From: Lysobacter capsici | GTDB taxonomy: Bacteria > Pseudomonadota > Gammaproteobacteria > Xanthomonadales > Xanthomonadaceae | DNA: 64,000 bases | Reading direction: 5' to 3' | Assembly (NCBI RefSeq): GCF_018732085.1 | Contig: NZ_CP076103.1 | Span: forward strand, 5,208,001-5,272,000 | Shown: positions 18,055 to 26,755 of the stretch, one piece after another | Numbering within the stretch: the stretch's first letter is position 1 | Layout: each line of letters begins with the position of its first letter | The notes under the pieces: generated by a model | The model's database searches: none | What the model saw: the letters and a program-made list of their open reading frames with translations, nothing else | What the model was told of the DNA's origin: nothing | Program-made: the position numbers and the translations under genes

Positions 18055-18153
18055 CTGTAGGAGCGGCGTGAGCCGCGACCGCGCTGTCTCGACAACATCG
18101 AGGCTGACGCCGTAGTTGTGTTTTCGCGGTCGCGGCTTACGCCGCTCCTACAG
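18055..18153. repeat. REP family B, inverted pair
   Basis: CTGTAGGAGCGGCGTGAGCC at 18,055 and its near reverse complement ending CGCTCCTACAG at 18,153 form an inverted pair with a loop of about 45 bases. Related units lie at 44.0 and 44.6 kb. Confidence 0.85.
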
Positions 18154-18187
18154 GCAGGCCATACGGCTTTCGCGTGAAGTCTTGTAG

Positions 18188-18737
18188 TTCATCCAGCGCT
18201 GCGAGGCATGTAACTCGCGAGAACAAAAGTACACCCGGAGGGCGGCGCACATGGATGTGCGCCGTGCGCCACCGGGACAGGATGTCCCGTGTGGCGCATG
18301 CCTGCGTCTGCTCCGATCGCGTGGGCACTTGATCCACAAAAAAGCGTTTTTCTTTGGTTACCTTTCTTTTGTCGCTTTTGACAAAAGAAAGTGACCCGCC
18401 GCTTTAGTGGCGGAAGCTTTTGATCCTGCTGGCAGCTCCTAAAAGGCTTCAAAGCTCTGAAGCCTTGAAGCTTTAGAGCCTTTGAAGCCGAAGGCAAGAT
18501 CAATAGCTTTCGTCCGCAAGCGGCCGAGTTACTTTCTTTTGTCTAAAGCGACAAAAGAAAGGTAACCAAAGAAAAACGCTTTTTCTTGAATCAAGTGCCC
18601 GCAAGTGCGGTGCTTCCGCAGGCATGCGCCACACGGGACATCCATGTCCCGGTGGCGCACGGCGTGCATCCTGCACGCCGCCCTCTGGGTGTGCTGTTGC
18701 TAACGCGAGTTAGAGAATTCGCAGCGCTGGATGGATT
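18188..18737. repeat. Long imperfect inverted repeat, about 550 bases, MITE-like
   Basis: The left arm (about 18,188-18,392) and right arm (about 18,531-18,737) are inverted copies. Shared blocks, from the outside in: TCATCCAGCGCTGCGA at the tips, a GGCGGCGCAC/GTGCGCCGCC zone, the CGGGACAT/ATGTCCCG and TGGCGCATGCCTGC zones, GGGCACTTGAT, and AAAAGCGTTTTTCTTTGGTTA next to CTTTCTTTTGTCGCTTT. The centre (18,393-18,530) has its own small palindromes. No open frame is convincing. It lies in an 885-base gap between the SGNH gene and dacC. Confidence 0.8.
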
Positions 18738-18810
18738 GCGCGACTTCGAGCTCAAAGCCAGAGCAGAGCTGGAACTGGAACTGGACTGAAGCCATGTCAC
18801 CACAACGGAA

Positions 18811-18842
18811 ACAAAAAAGGCCGGCAAACGCCGGCCTTTTTC
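18811..18842 (-). terminator. Bidirectional terminator downstream of dacC
   Basis: AAAAAAGGCCGGC-AAAC-GCCGGCCTTTTT: a seven-base GC stem extended by A:U pairs, 27 bases past the dacC stop. The symmetric A and T runs would let it work on both strands. Confidence 0.88.
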
Positions 18843-18868
18843 ATGTTGCGGTGAGCTGCGAAGCGGAC

Positions 18869-20131
18869 TTACTCCGACTCCCACCACATCCAGAACTCAT
18901 CCCACAGACGCTTGAAGAAACCGCCCTCTTCGACCGCCGCCATCGCCACCAGCGGACGCTGCGCGATCACCTTGCCGTCGAGCATGACCTTGACCGTACC
19001 GATCGCCTGGCCCTTCTTGATCGGCGCGACCAAGCTCTTGGGCACGTCCATGCTCGGCTTGAGCTGCGGGTACTTGCCGCGCGGCACCGTCACCAGCAGC
19101 GGCTCGGCGACGCCGAGCTGGATTTGCGCGGTCTGGCCCTTCCACACCTTCTGCTGGGCGATCACCTTGCTGGTGTCGTACAACTTGTGGGTTTCGTAGA
19201 AGCGGAAACCCCAGTTGAGCAACGCCTGGCTGTCGGTGGCGCGCTGGGCTTCGGAGGTCGAACCCATCACCACCGAGATCAGGCGCTGATCGCCGCGCAG
19301 GGCCGAGGCCATCAGGCAGTAACCGGCCTTGGAGTGGTGACCGGTCTTGATGCCGTCGACGGTGTTGTCGCGCCACAGCAGCAGGTTGCGGTTGGGCTGG
19401 GTGATCGGCCCGACTTTGAGTTCCTTGATCTTGTTGTACGAGTACGCGACCGGGAAATCGTGGATCAGCGCGCGGCCCAGCAGGGCCAGATCGTGCGCGG
19501 TGGAGTAGTGATTCTCCTGCGACAGGCCGTGCGGGTTCATGAAGTGCGAGTTCTTCAGGCCGATGCGCGCGGCGTACTGGTTCATCAGCGCGGCGAAGGC
19601 GTCTTCGCTGCCGGCGACGTGCTCGGCCAGGGCGATCGCGGCGTCGTTGCCGGACTGCACCACCATGCCTTTTTCCATCTCCACCAGCGGCGCGGTCTGG
19701 TTGACCGCGAAACCCGAGTAGCTGCCGTCGGTGGCCGCGCCGCCCTTGCGCCAGGCGTTCTCGGTCATCATCACCTGGTCGGTGTCCTTGACCTTGCCGC
19801 CCTTGAGTTCGGCGGCGATCACGTAGCTGGTCATGACCTTGGTGATGCTGGCCGGCTCGACCCGCTGGTCCGGGTTGTGGCTGGCCAGGATGTTGCCGCT
19901 GGCCGCGTCGATCAGCACCCAGGCGGTGCCCTGGATCTGCGGCGGCGGCGGAACCGGCAGCGAATCGCTGGCCGGCGGCAGCGCCGCGGCCGGCGTGGCC
20001 GCGGCCGGCGCGGCGGCGGCGGGCTTGGCGGCCGGGGTCTGCGCCGAGGCGAAACCGGCCCCGAGCGTTACCAGGAATGCCGAAGTCAGCGCGGCGAAGG
20101 CGGCGGCGCGCGAGGTGGAGCGAAGGGTCAT
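18869..20131 (-). CDS. dacC: D-alanyl-D-alanine carboxypeptidase (PBP5/6 type)
   Basis: A 420-residue S11-family penicillin-binding protein that trims the terminal D-Ala of peptidoglycan stem peptides. Signal peptide about 1-30 (FASAQ), then an Ala/Pro-rich linker of about 35 residues. Active-site motifs: SITK with Ser95 and Lys98, SGN in VVQSGNDAA, and KTG in GIKTGHH. The C terminus (FFKRLWDEFWMWWESE) is an amphipathic anchor as in PBP5/6. The ATG at 20,131 directly precedes the signal peptide. Downstream of rlpA and mltB on the same strand; dacA, dacC and dacD names are interchangeable here. Confidence 0.94.
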   Translation of the reverse strand: MTLRSTSRAAAFAALTSAFLVTLGAGFASAQTPAAKPAAAAPAAATPAAALPPASDSLPVPPPPQIQGTAWVLIDAASGNILASHNPDQRVEPASITKVMTSYVIAAELKGGKVKDTDQVMMTENAWRKGGAATDGSYSGFAVNQTAPLVEMEKGMVVQSGNDAAIALAEHVAGSEDAFAALMNQYAARIGLKNSHFMNPHGLSQENHYSTAHDLALLGRALIHDFPVAYSYNKIKELKVGPITQPNRNLLLWRDNTVDGIKTGHHSKAGYCLMASALRGDQRLISVVMGSTSEAQRATDSQALLNWGFRFYETHKLYDTSKVIAQQKVWKGQTAQIQLGVAEPLLVTVPRGKYPQLKPSMDVPKSLVAPIKKGQAIGTVKVMLDGKVIAQRPLVAMAAVEEGGFFKRLWDEFWMWWESE

Positions 20132-20318
20132 CGTTGAACTACTCCGGAGGCCGGTAGCGTACCGGCCGAGGGTGTGTGGGGTTCCGGCGTCGGCGTCCTG
20201 GCGTCCACCGCGGATAGGGGCCGGACCGGGCGTTCCATCCCCAGTCCGCGAAGTCGTGCATCGTGCCTGAGATGGACGATGCTTGCAGCCGCCTGGCAGG
20301 CCGGGCGGCCGCTGCAGT

Positions 20319-21923
20319 TCAGTCGCGCACGCGTTGCGGCTGGCCGAATCCCAGACCGACGATACGGGCGGCGAGTTCCGGCGCGGCATCGGCCTGCAAC
20401 GGGCCGACCCGCAGACGCCAGACTTTCTGGCCGTTGGCGGCGTTGCCGTCGAGCAGCTTGGCGGTGCCGATGCCGGCGCCGCGCAGCATGGTCAGGGCGC
20501 GGTCGGCGTTGCTGCGCGCGGAGAAGCTGGCGACCTGCAAGGTCACGTCACCGGCGCTGGGCGTGGCGGCGGCGACCACCGCGGCGGCCTTGGCCGGGCT
20601 CGGCGGCGGCGGCGCGGCCGGCGGCGCCGGCAACGCGGTCGCGCCGGCGGCGGCCACGGCGGTCGCGGGCGATGGCTTGCCGGCCTTCTTCGCGGCTTTT
20701 TCGGCCGCGGCCAGGGCCTTGGCCTGTTCTTTCTGCTGCTTGGCCATGGCGCGCTGCTCGGCCCGGCTCAACGGCTTCGGCGGCGCGAGGGCCACGCCCT
20801 TGCCGGTCGCGACGCGAACCTGACGGGTCTTCATCCAGGCGTCGAACTCGTCGGCGCTCATCGACTTGCCGTTCTGCATCATGTCGAAGCGGTAGTCGCC
20901 CGAGGCCGATGCGACCGCGCCGGCCGGCTTGGATGCGGTCGTGGCCGCGGTCTTGACCTCGGCGGCCGGGGCCGCGGTTACCGCAGCCGGCTTGCCGGTG
21001 GCGACGGTGGTTTTGACTGGCGCCGCCACCGGCGCGGGCTTGCCGGTCGCCACGCGCACGCCCGGCGGCAATTCGCCGGCGTTCGCGCTGGCGATCGGCA
21101 TCGCCGAAACCAGACGGTCGATCGCCGACGGCGACGCCGGCTTGGCGGCGACCGCGACCGGCTGCGGCGGGTTGTTGGCCGCGCTGGCGTACAGCGGCGG
21201 CGGCGCCTCGCCCGGATGCAGCGCGCGCACCTCGACCCGGCCGGTGCCGCGCTGGGTGATGCCCAGCTTGACCGCGGCGGCGTAGCTCAAGTCGATCACC
21301 CGGCCGTCGTGGAACGGGCCGCGGTCGTTGACCCGCACCGTCACCGACTTGCCGTTGTCGATATTGGTGACCCGGGCGAAGCTCGGCAGCGGCAAGGACT
21401 TATGCGCGGCGGTGAAGGCGTACATGTCGTACACCTCCAGGTTGGAGGTACGCCGGCCGTGGAATTTCTGGCCGTAGTACGAGGCCGTGCCGGTCTCGAC
21501 GTAATCGTCGTGCGAGTCGAGCACCTTGTAGGTCTTGCCCAGCACCACGTACGGCGAGCGGTTGCCGAACTGCGAGCGCGCCTCGGCGACCACTTCGGGT
21601 TCGGGGATCGCATCGACGTCGGGGATGTAATCGGGCGTGGTGTCGTTGACGCCCGGCGCGTACAGGCCGCCGGCCTTGTAGTTGCCGCGCTTGCTCAGGT
21701 CTTCCTGCGCCGGCGCATACGGCGATTTCTTGCGCCCGCCGTGCGAGGACGACGACGGCAGGCCGGCGCTGTGGACATGGCCGCGGTCGGGCAGCGCGAG
21801 CGCCTGGGAACCGGATTTCTTGGGAGAGCTGGCGCAGGCCGCGAGGACCAGCGGCAGCGCGGCGACGACCAGCCGCCCGATCGCGTTCGCGATCGGCAGC
21901 CGTTTCGGGCCGGCCCCGCTCAT
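20319..21923 (-). CDS. rlpA: RlpA-family septal ring lytic transglycosylase, lipoprotein
   Basis: A 534-residue outer-membrane lipoprotein: lipobox LAAC with Cys30, an RlpA double-psi beta-barrel (about residues 120-220; NLEVYDMYAFTAAHKSLP followed by VRVNDRGPF, which carry the conserved Glu, His and Asp), a long Ala/Pro/Lys-rich linker, and a C-terminal SPOR domain (about 455-530) that binds denuded glycan strands at the septum. RlpA cleaves such strands in Pseudomonas. Longer than E. coli RlpA (about 360 residues) through the linker. Its ATG overlaps the mltB stop (ATGA). Confidence 0.93.
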   Translation of the reverse strand: MSGAGPKRLPIANAIGRLVVAALPLVLAACASSPKKSGSQALALPDRGHVHSAGLPSSSSHGGRKKSPYAPAQEDLSKRGNYKAGGLYAPGVNDTTPDYIPDVDAIPEPEVVAEARSQFGNRSPYVVLGKTYKVLDSHDDYVETGTASYYGQKFHGRRTSNLEVYDMYAFTAAHKSLPLPSFARVTNIDNGKSVTVRVNDRGPFHDGRVIDLSYAAAVKLGITQRGTGRVEVRALHPGEAPPPLYASAANNPPQPVAVAAKPASPSAIDRLVSAMPIASANAGELPPGVRVATGKPAPVAAPVKTTVATGKPAAVTAAPAAEVKTAATTASKPAGAVASASGDYRFDMMQNGKSMSADEFDAWMKTRQVRVATGKGVALAPPKPLSRAEQRAMAKQQKEQAKALAAAEKAAKKAGKPSPATAVAAAGATALPAPPAAPPPPSPAKAAAVVAAATPSAGDVTLQVASFSARSNADRALTMLRGAGIGTAKLLDGNAANGQKVWRLRVGPLQADAAPELAARIVGLGFGQPQRVRD

Positions 21924-23140
21924 GCCCGCGGTGCCTGGGGTTCGACCGTCGGGGCCGGCGCGACCGCCGGGCTGGAAGCGTTCACGGGTGCGGCCAAGGG
22001 ATTCTCCCGTCCGGCGATCGCCTCAGCCAGCTGGTACACCGCCATGCCGTAATGCTTGGAGATGTTGTAGCGGGTGATCGCGTAGAAGTTGCGGAAACCG
22101 AGCCAGTATTCGGGACCGTTCACACCATCGAGATTGAGCAGCGTCGCGGTCTCCGCCGGCGCCACCGGGGTCAGCGGGCGATAGCCGCGCGCGGCCAGAT
22201 CGCTGAGCGAATACACCGGGTCCATGTTGTCGGGCACGAAGTCCAGCGCGGTGGCGTCGCGATTGGCGCGCGCGACCACCGGGCCGCCGCGCACCCAGCC
22301 GCCCTTCTTGACGAAGTAGTTGGCGACCGAGAAGAAGACGTCGTCCAGATCGGTGAACAGATCGCGCTTGCCGTCGCCGTCGCCGTCCACCGCGAACTCG
22401 CGGTAGCTCGACGGCATGAACTGGCCCCAGCCCATCGCGCCGGCGTAGCTGCCGGTCAGGGTGGTGATGTCGATCTTTTCTTCCTTGCCCAGCGCGAACA
22501 ACTGGCCGAGCTCGCCGCGGAAGAACGCCTCGCGGCGGTTTTCGCGATCGAGCTTGGCCGGATCGCCGGTGCGCGGATAGGCGAACGCCAGCGTGTACAG
22601 CGCATCGACCACGCTGTACTTGCCGGTGTTCTTGCCGAAGCTGGTTTCCACCCCGACGATCGCGACGATGATCTCGGCCGGCACCCCGGTCTGCGCCTGC
22701 ACGCGATCGAGCTGCGCACGGTGCTCGGCCAGGAACGCCTTGCCGCCGTCGATGCGGGCCTGGGTGATGAAGATCGGGCGGTAATCGCGCCACGGCTTGG
22801 CCTCGGCCGGCCGCGACATCGCCGCGACGATGCCGTCCTTGATCTGCGCCTTGGCCAGCACCGATTCGATATAGGCCGGGTCGATGCCGTACTGGCTGGC
22901 GGTATCGCGCACGAACTGCGCGCGCGCCTGCTCGATCGGCATCTGCACCACCGGCGGCGGCAGCGCGGGCGTGCCGACCACCGCGGTGGCGGGCTTGACC
23001 GGCGGCGGCAACGCGGGCGTCGCGGCGGCGGCCTGGGCCGTGGCAATAGGGGAGACGGAAGGCGTCTGCGTAGCGCAGGCGGCCAACGCGATCGTGAGTG
23101 CGCCGAACAGGGCGCAACGGGCGGTGTGGCGTCGGGTCAT
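21920..23140 (-). CDS. mltB: Membrane-bound lytic murein transglycosylase B
   Basis: A 406-residue lipoprotein (lipobox LAAC, Cys22) with a Pro/Ala-rich linker and an SLT-3/MltB catalytic domain. The catalytic Glu165 lies in IVGVETSFGKNTGKYSV; GSYAGAMGWGQFMPSSYREFAVDG is the usual substrate-cleft region. It cleaves glycan strands to 1,6-anhydro products. First gene of mltB-rlpA-dacC. In relatives rodA normally lies just upstream; here rodA is 21.5 kb away. Confidence 0.94.
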   Translation of the reverse strand: MTRRHTARCALFGALTIALAACATQTPSVSPIATAQAAAATPALPPPVKPATAVVGTPALPPPVVQMPIEQARAQFVRDTASQYGIDPAYIESVLAKAQIKDGIVAAMSRPAEAKPWRDYRPIFITQARIDGGKAFLAEHRAQLDRVQAQTGVPAEIIVAIVGVETSFGKNTGKYSVVDALYTLAFAYPRTGDPAKLDRENRREAFFRGELGQLFALGKEEKIDITTLTGSYAGAMGWGQFMPSSYREFAVDGDGDGKRDLFTDLDDVFFSVANYFVKKGGWVRGGPVVARANRDATALDFVPDNMDPVYSLSDLAARGYRPLTPVAPAETATLLNLDGVNGPEYWLGFRNFYAITRYNISKHYGMAVYQLAEAIAGRENPLAAPVNASSPAVAPAPTVEPQAPRA

Positions 23141-23355
23141 TGGCGCGAGGGTAGCACGCGGGCCCGTGGTAAAAAAACCTTGGGTTTGCGTGACTTAACC
23201 GATTTTGTTCACGTCAGGTTGTCGAATTGAAAGCGGCCGGGAGGTGCCTTGCCGATGCCTGGCCTTGACCGTGAAACATGAATAGCGGGCCGGCTCGGCC
23301 GTGGCGCAACCGGGGCAGCGAGGCGAACGGTCGCCCGCTGGCGACGCCCCGGCCC

Positions 23356-23754
23356 TCAACGCCGCTCGAAGAACGAGGCCTGCAGAAACCGCATCCCCGC
23401 CAGGATCTGCGCCACCCGCTGCGGCGACAACACCCCGATGTGCTCGCCCAGGCGCGCCTTGTACAGCGACGACACCTGCGAGACCACCACCACGCTGCGC
23501 TTGGCCAGCCCGCCCTCGCCCGCGTCCAGCGCCACATTGCCCGGTTCGCTGGCGCGCGCCGGGTTCGAACTGAGCGCGCAGACCACCACCGTGCCGATGC
23601 GCGAATGGTTGAACACGTCGTCCTGCACCACGACATGCGGATGCGCGACCCCGGGAATCGATCCGCGCGACGGGTCCGGCTCGATCCAGAACACATCGCC
23701 CTGGTTCACGACCCTGGAGAGCACCCGATGATTGGCTTGATCGTCTCGGTCCAT
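23356..23754 (-). CDS. MazF/PemK-family toxin-like protein
   Basis: A 132-residue protein with the MazF/PemK fold signature: NQGDVFWIEPDPSRGS near the N terminus, HPHVVVQDDVFN, VVVCALSSN and VVVVSQVSSL. Family members are mRNA interferases. The start is the ATG at 23,754; the frame is open further upstream but loses similarity. No antitoxin-like gene (AbrB or RHH type) is adjacent: the gene upstream, two bases away, codes for an exported cysteine-rich protein. It may have become a housekeeping nuclease or a solitary remnant. Confidence 0.78.
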   Translation of the reverse strand: MDRDDQANHRVLSRVVNQGDVFWIEPDPSRGSIPGVAHPHVVVQDDVFNHSRIGTVVVCALSSNPARASEPGNVALDAGEGGLAKRSVVVVSQVSSLYKARLGEHIGVLSPQRVAQILAGMRFLQASFFERR

Positions 23755-23756
23755 GG

Positions 23757-24386
23757 TTACGTCGAATGTGAGAGATAAGCGGCGCCCCGGTATACGCCAA
23801 CGCGATGAAGGCGATCTCGCGCATGCGGGATCTGCGTTGCCGAAAATCCGACCCGTAGATAGATCGCCCCGGGTTCGCTCGCAGGCTCTTCGGTTTCCAG
23901 TTGCAGCGCGTTGGCACTTGCATACGCCTGAATCCGCGCGACATAGGCTCGCGGCTTGCGGCACCAAAAACTCAGCGATTCGTTCAACTCGCCCTGCCCC
24001 AGCGGCGGTTCGAGCCGTTGTTCGTAAATCACTCGGCCTTGGATGCGGTTGCGATGCGGCATGGGGAATCCGGCGATCGCACGACTCAAGGGACGGTAGA
24101 AATCGTCGGAGCGCTCGGACGACTTCACCCAGGCGCCGCCCAGTTTCATGTACCAGCACTGGGTACAGATCGGACCGGACGCGTCCGGCCTCGCCAGACA
24201 ATCGGCGGCCCGACTCCAGGCCGTCAAGTTCCTGCTGCGCCGGGCGCTATCGTCGACCAAGGTCTGTGCATCGACGACTTTACCGCCGCACAGCGGACAT
24301 GCCTGTGCGGTTTCACCCAGGGCCACGCGCGAGCACAACGACGAAGCCAGCAAAGCCAGGCCGCTTACGAACTGCCGTCGATCCAT
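23757..24386 (-). CDS. Exported protein with a zinc-ribbon-like Cys pattern
   Basis: A 209-residue protein not assigned to a family. The N terminus MDRRQFVSGLALLASSLCSR looks like an export signal. Two cysteine pairs (CPLCGG and CTQCW) about 45 residues apart could bind a metal. The stop is two bases before the mazF-like start, suggesting one transcript. A GTG-type longer start is less likely. Confidence 0.6.
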   Translation of the reverse strand: MDRRQFVSGLALLASSLCSRVALGETAQACPLCGGKVVDAQTLVDDSARRSRNLTAWSRAADCLARPDASGPICTQCWYMKLGGAWVKSSERSDDFYRPLSRAIAGFPMPHRNRIQGRVIYEQRLEPPLGQGELNESLSFWCRKPRAYVARIQAYASANALQLETEEPASEPGAIYLRVGFSATQIPHARDRLHRVGVYRGAAYLSHST

Positions 24387-24437
24387 GCCCACGACTCCTC
24401 GGGATTGCCGCCCCACCTTACGATCGTCGCACGACGC

Positions 24438-24656
24438 TCACGACTTCCCCGCCTGCGCCAGATGGTAGGCCACCAGCGCATTGGCATGGCCGTGGCCCAT
24501 CTGATGCGCGGTCTTGAGATGCTCGACCATCTCCATGTGCTTGTCGCCGTTCAATGCGCCGAGCACGCCCAGCCAATGCGCGATGGGCTGGCCGTACTTC
24601 TTTTCGATCGAAGGGAAATACGAAGCCGGGCCCTTCACTTTTGCGTCGTCGCTCAT
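24438..24656 (-). CDS. DUF4287 domain protein
   Basis: A 72-residue protein matching DUF4287: GPASYFPSIEKKYGQPIAHW, then HMEMVEHLKTAHQMGHGHANALVA. Function unknown; the fold is thought to be helical and often occurs with DUF5655. An ATG at 24,671 (METNEMSDD) is an alternative start. Confidence 0.75.
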   Translation of the reverse strand: MSDDAKVKGPASYFPSIEKKYGQPIAHWLGVLGALNGDKHMEMVEHLKTAHQMGHGHANALVAYHLAQAGKS

Positions 24657-24696
24657 TTCGTTGGTTTCCATGCCGAAGCCGATCAAGGCAGACAAT

Positions 24697-25170
24697 CTAG
24701 CGCAAAGATCGCGGCTCCAGCGTCGCGCCGCCAACGACCTGATGGGCATTGCCGATCGTCAGATGCAAGGCCGGCGAAGGCACGCGCGGCAGCCCCAGTT
24801 CCTCGCGGATACTCAGGGCCTGCGCGCACGACACCGGGCACCACGCGAAACCTTCGGTTTCGCATACCACCGGGTCGTAGTCGAACTCGACCGTCGCGCC
24901 GTCCAACCGCTTCCAGGCCGCGGCATTCGGCGGGACTTCGCCGCGGATCACCGAGATATGCGGGCCCCACAGCGGACTTTGCAGCGCGCGCGTGCGGCGA
25001 TGGCCGAGCAGGAACTGATGGCGCAGATAACGTCCGAGTTCGGGATCGCAATCGACGATCAGCCACCACCAGGTGCTGCCGCCGTCGCGCCGCGTGTGGC
25101 CGGCGCCGGGACCGAGTTCGGGGCTGTAGCGAAGCACGCCGGTGGAACGCAGCAACGAGGGGCGCGGCAT
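24697..25170 (-). CDS. 2H phosphoesterase-like protein
   Basis: A 157-residue protein. Two HxS/T motifs stand where the 2H superfamily has them: His71-Ile-Ser73 (GPHISVIRG) and His136-Leu-Thr138 (ALHLTIGN), about 65 residues apart. 2H enzymes include RNA ligase/cyclic phosphodiesterases such as LigT. The rest of the sequence was not recognised, so the assignment rests on the motif pair and spacing. Confidence 0.6.
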   Translation of the reverse strand: MPRPSLLRSTGVLRYSPELGPGAGHTRRDGGSTWWWLIVDCDPELGRYLRHQFLLGHRRTRALQSPLWGPHISVIRGEVPPNAAAWKRLDGATVEFDYDPVVCETEGFAWCPVSCAQALSIREELGLPRVPSPALHLTIGNAHQVVGGATLEPRSLR

Positions 25171-25248
25171 GGAAGATCGTCCTTGACGGGGGGCGGCGCG
25201 AACGTCACCGCGGGGACGCGTGGATCGCGGCTCGGCGAGCGAACCTAC

Positions 25249-25665
25249 TCAAAGCGAACACGTTGCCTTGAGCAACATCTCCTGCGCCGACCCGCGCTCG
25301 ACCGGCCGGAACACGGTGCTCGGATTGCGCGCCGACCCAAGCAGTTTGCCCTTCCCGCCCAGCTCGCTATAGGACTGGATATCGACCGCAAGGAATTCCT
25401 TCTTGCCGCAGCGAAAGCGCATCAGCGACGTCGAGGAATTCTCGCCGCCCGGCCCGGTGACGAGGTTGTCGACCACGGTATTGACCTGGGTGAACTGCGG
25501 CCCCTTGTACAGCGAATCGCGGTTGAGATAGACCACGACACCGTGATTGTTGGTATACGCCTTGATCAACTTGCTGCCGGCCTGCTTCGGCTCGACCGCG
25601 ATCGCGCCGCCGCTCAGCATTCCCAGCAACGCCATGGCCATCGCTGCCGTCATGACTCGCTTCAT
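25249..25665 (-). CDS. Exported hypothetical protein, adhesin-E-like
   Basis: A 138-residue protein with a clear signal peptide (about 1-23, GGAIAVE). The mature part has alternating short strands (VVVYLNRDSLYKG, MRFRCGKKEFLAVDIQSY) and ends KATCSL, recalling small surface-adhesin E/DUF-type secreted proteins. Two Cys could pair. Not firmly assigned. Confidence 0.6.
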   Translation of the reverse strand: MKRVMTAAMAMALLGMLSGGAIAVEPKQAGSKLIKAYTNNHGVVVYLNRDSLYKGPQFTQVNTVVDNLVTGPGGENSSTSLMRFRCGKKEFLAVDIQSYSELGGKGKLLGSARNPSTVFRPVERGSAQEMLLKATCSL

Positions 25666-25785
25666 GATCCTGCCCCTGTCAGATCGTCAGCGCCAAGAAT
25701 AAACGCGGCCGGCCCATGTGTATGCATCGGCGCGACCCCGTCGGAGCCGACTCGGCAACCCGTCGAAACGCGCACCCGATGGGCG

Positions 25786-26430
25786 CTACCCCACTTCGGC
25801 CGTCCCGCCGTCGTGCTCGCGCAACCGTTGAGCGAATTGGCGAAGATGCGGCCGCACGTCCTGCAAGGCATCGTCCAGCAACGCCGCCAGACGCGGCGAC
25901 TTCAACGCTCGCAGACACTCCAAGGCCGACATCCGCGCCCACTGCTGGTTGTCGTCGACGCGATGCCATTCGCCGCAGGCCAACGCTTCCGCCGCCGGCA
26001 CGCCGAGCGCGGCCAGCGAACGGACCGCGCGACGGCGCACGTACTCGTCTTCATCGCCGGCCAGGGCCAGCAACAAGGTCTCGACTTCGTCGTTGCGGGT
26101 CAATTGCCCTAATTCGACCGCCAACTGCCAACGCGCGTCGGTCTCGCCGTGTACGAGTGCGATGCGCGTGAGCCACGGCAGCGCATCGGGATAGCGCTTG
26201 CGGAGTTCGCGGGCCAAGTAGCGGGCATCGTTGTCGCGGGCGATCGCATACAGGACCCGGTCGACATCCTCTGCAGATGCTGTTCGCTCCGGGCATCCGG
26301 CAAGCCAGGCCAGAACGGCCTCATACCAGGCCGACCATCCCTCGTACACGCATTCCCACTGACCGTCGCGCGCCGCCAGGCCGGTGGCCCAATCGCGAAA
26401 TCGCCGGGTTTCCGACTTCAAGTCATGCAT
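25786..26430 (-). CDS. HEAT-repeat protein
   Basis: A 214-residue all-helical protein. The second half has HEAT-like units (DEVETLLLALAGDEDEYVRRRAVRSL; WARMSALECLRALKSP), used for protein binding. No signal peptide. Such proteins occur as immunity or scaffold proteins in accessory regions; no partner is adjacent. Confidence 0.7.
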   Translation of the reverse strand: MHDLKSETRRFRDWATGLAARDGQWECVYEGWSAWYEAVLAWLAGCPERTASAEDVDRVLYAIARDNDARYLARELRKRYPDALPWLTRIALVHGETDARWQLAVELGQLTRNDEVETLLLALAGDEDEYVRRRAVRSLAALGVPAAEALACGEWHRVDDNQQWARMSALECLRALKSPRLAALLDDALQDVRPHLRQFAQRLREHDGGTAEVG

Positions 26431-26463
26431 CGCGATGGTCCATCGAATCTTCGGCCACGACCA

Positions 26464-26721
26464 TCACTCATCCGCTCGTGGCGGTCGCACACGGGTCAGG
26501 CAATCGCGGCCCGAGGCGCCGAACTGGCGATAATTGGCGCGCGCCTGCGTCAGACTCGACGCGCCATTGGGGCCGCCGCGTACTTCGTCGGCGGTGTCGT
26601 CGTCCTGGCCGTCGTCCTCCCAGCCGCAGACCGGGCAGATTTCGTATCCGCCACGTTCGCCGAGGGTTTTGCGGCCGCAACAGGGGCAATGCAAAAGCGA
26701 GCCTTGCGGGTCCAAAGTCAT
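26464..26721 (-). CDS. CPCC-family cysteine-rich protein
   Basis: An 85-residue protein beginning with a zinc-ribbon: CPCCGRKTL...CPVCGW (four Cys), then an acidic patch and the ARANYRQFGAS motif of the Cys_rich_CPCC family. Function unknown; members are frequent in polymorphic-toxin immunity neighbourhoods. Confidence 0.8.
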   Translation of the reverse strand: MTLDPQGSLLHCPCCGRKTLGERGGYEICPVCGWEDDGQDDDTADEVRGGPNGASSLTQARANYRQFGASGRDCLTRVRPPRADE

Positions 26722-26755
26722 GCCAGCGGCCTGCTTTCGGCGATGAATCGAGTCG

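Noticed and set aside
18189..18887. Several open frames of 60-100 codons in the long inverted repeat
   Set aside because: They mirror each other across the repeat arms and lack ribosome sites or recognisable protein sequence.
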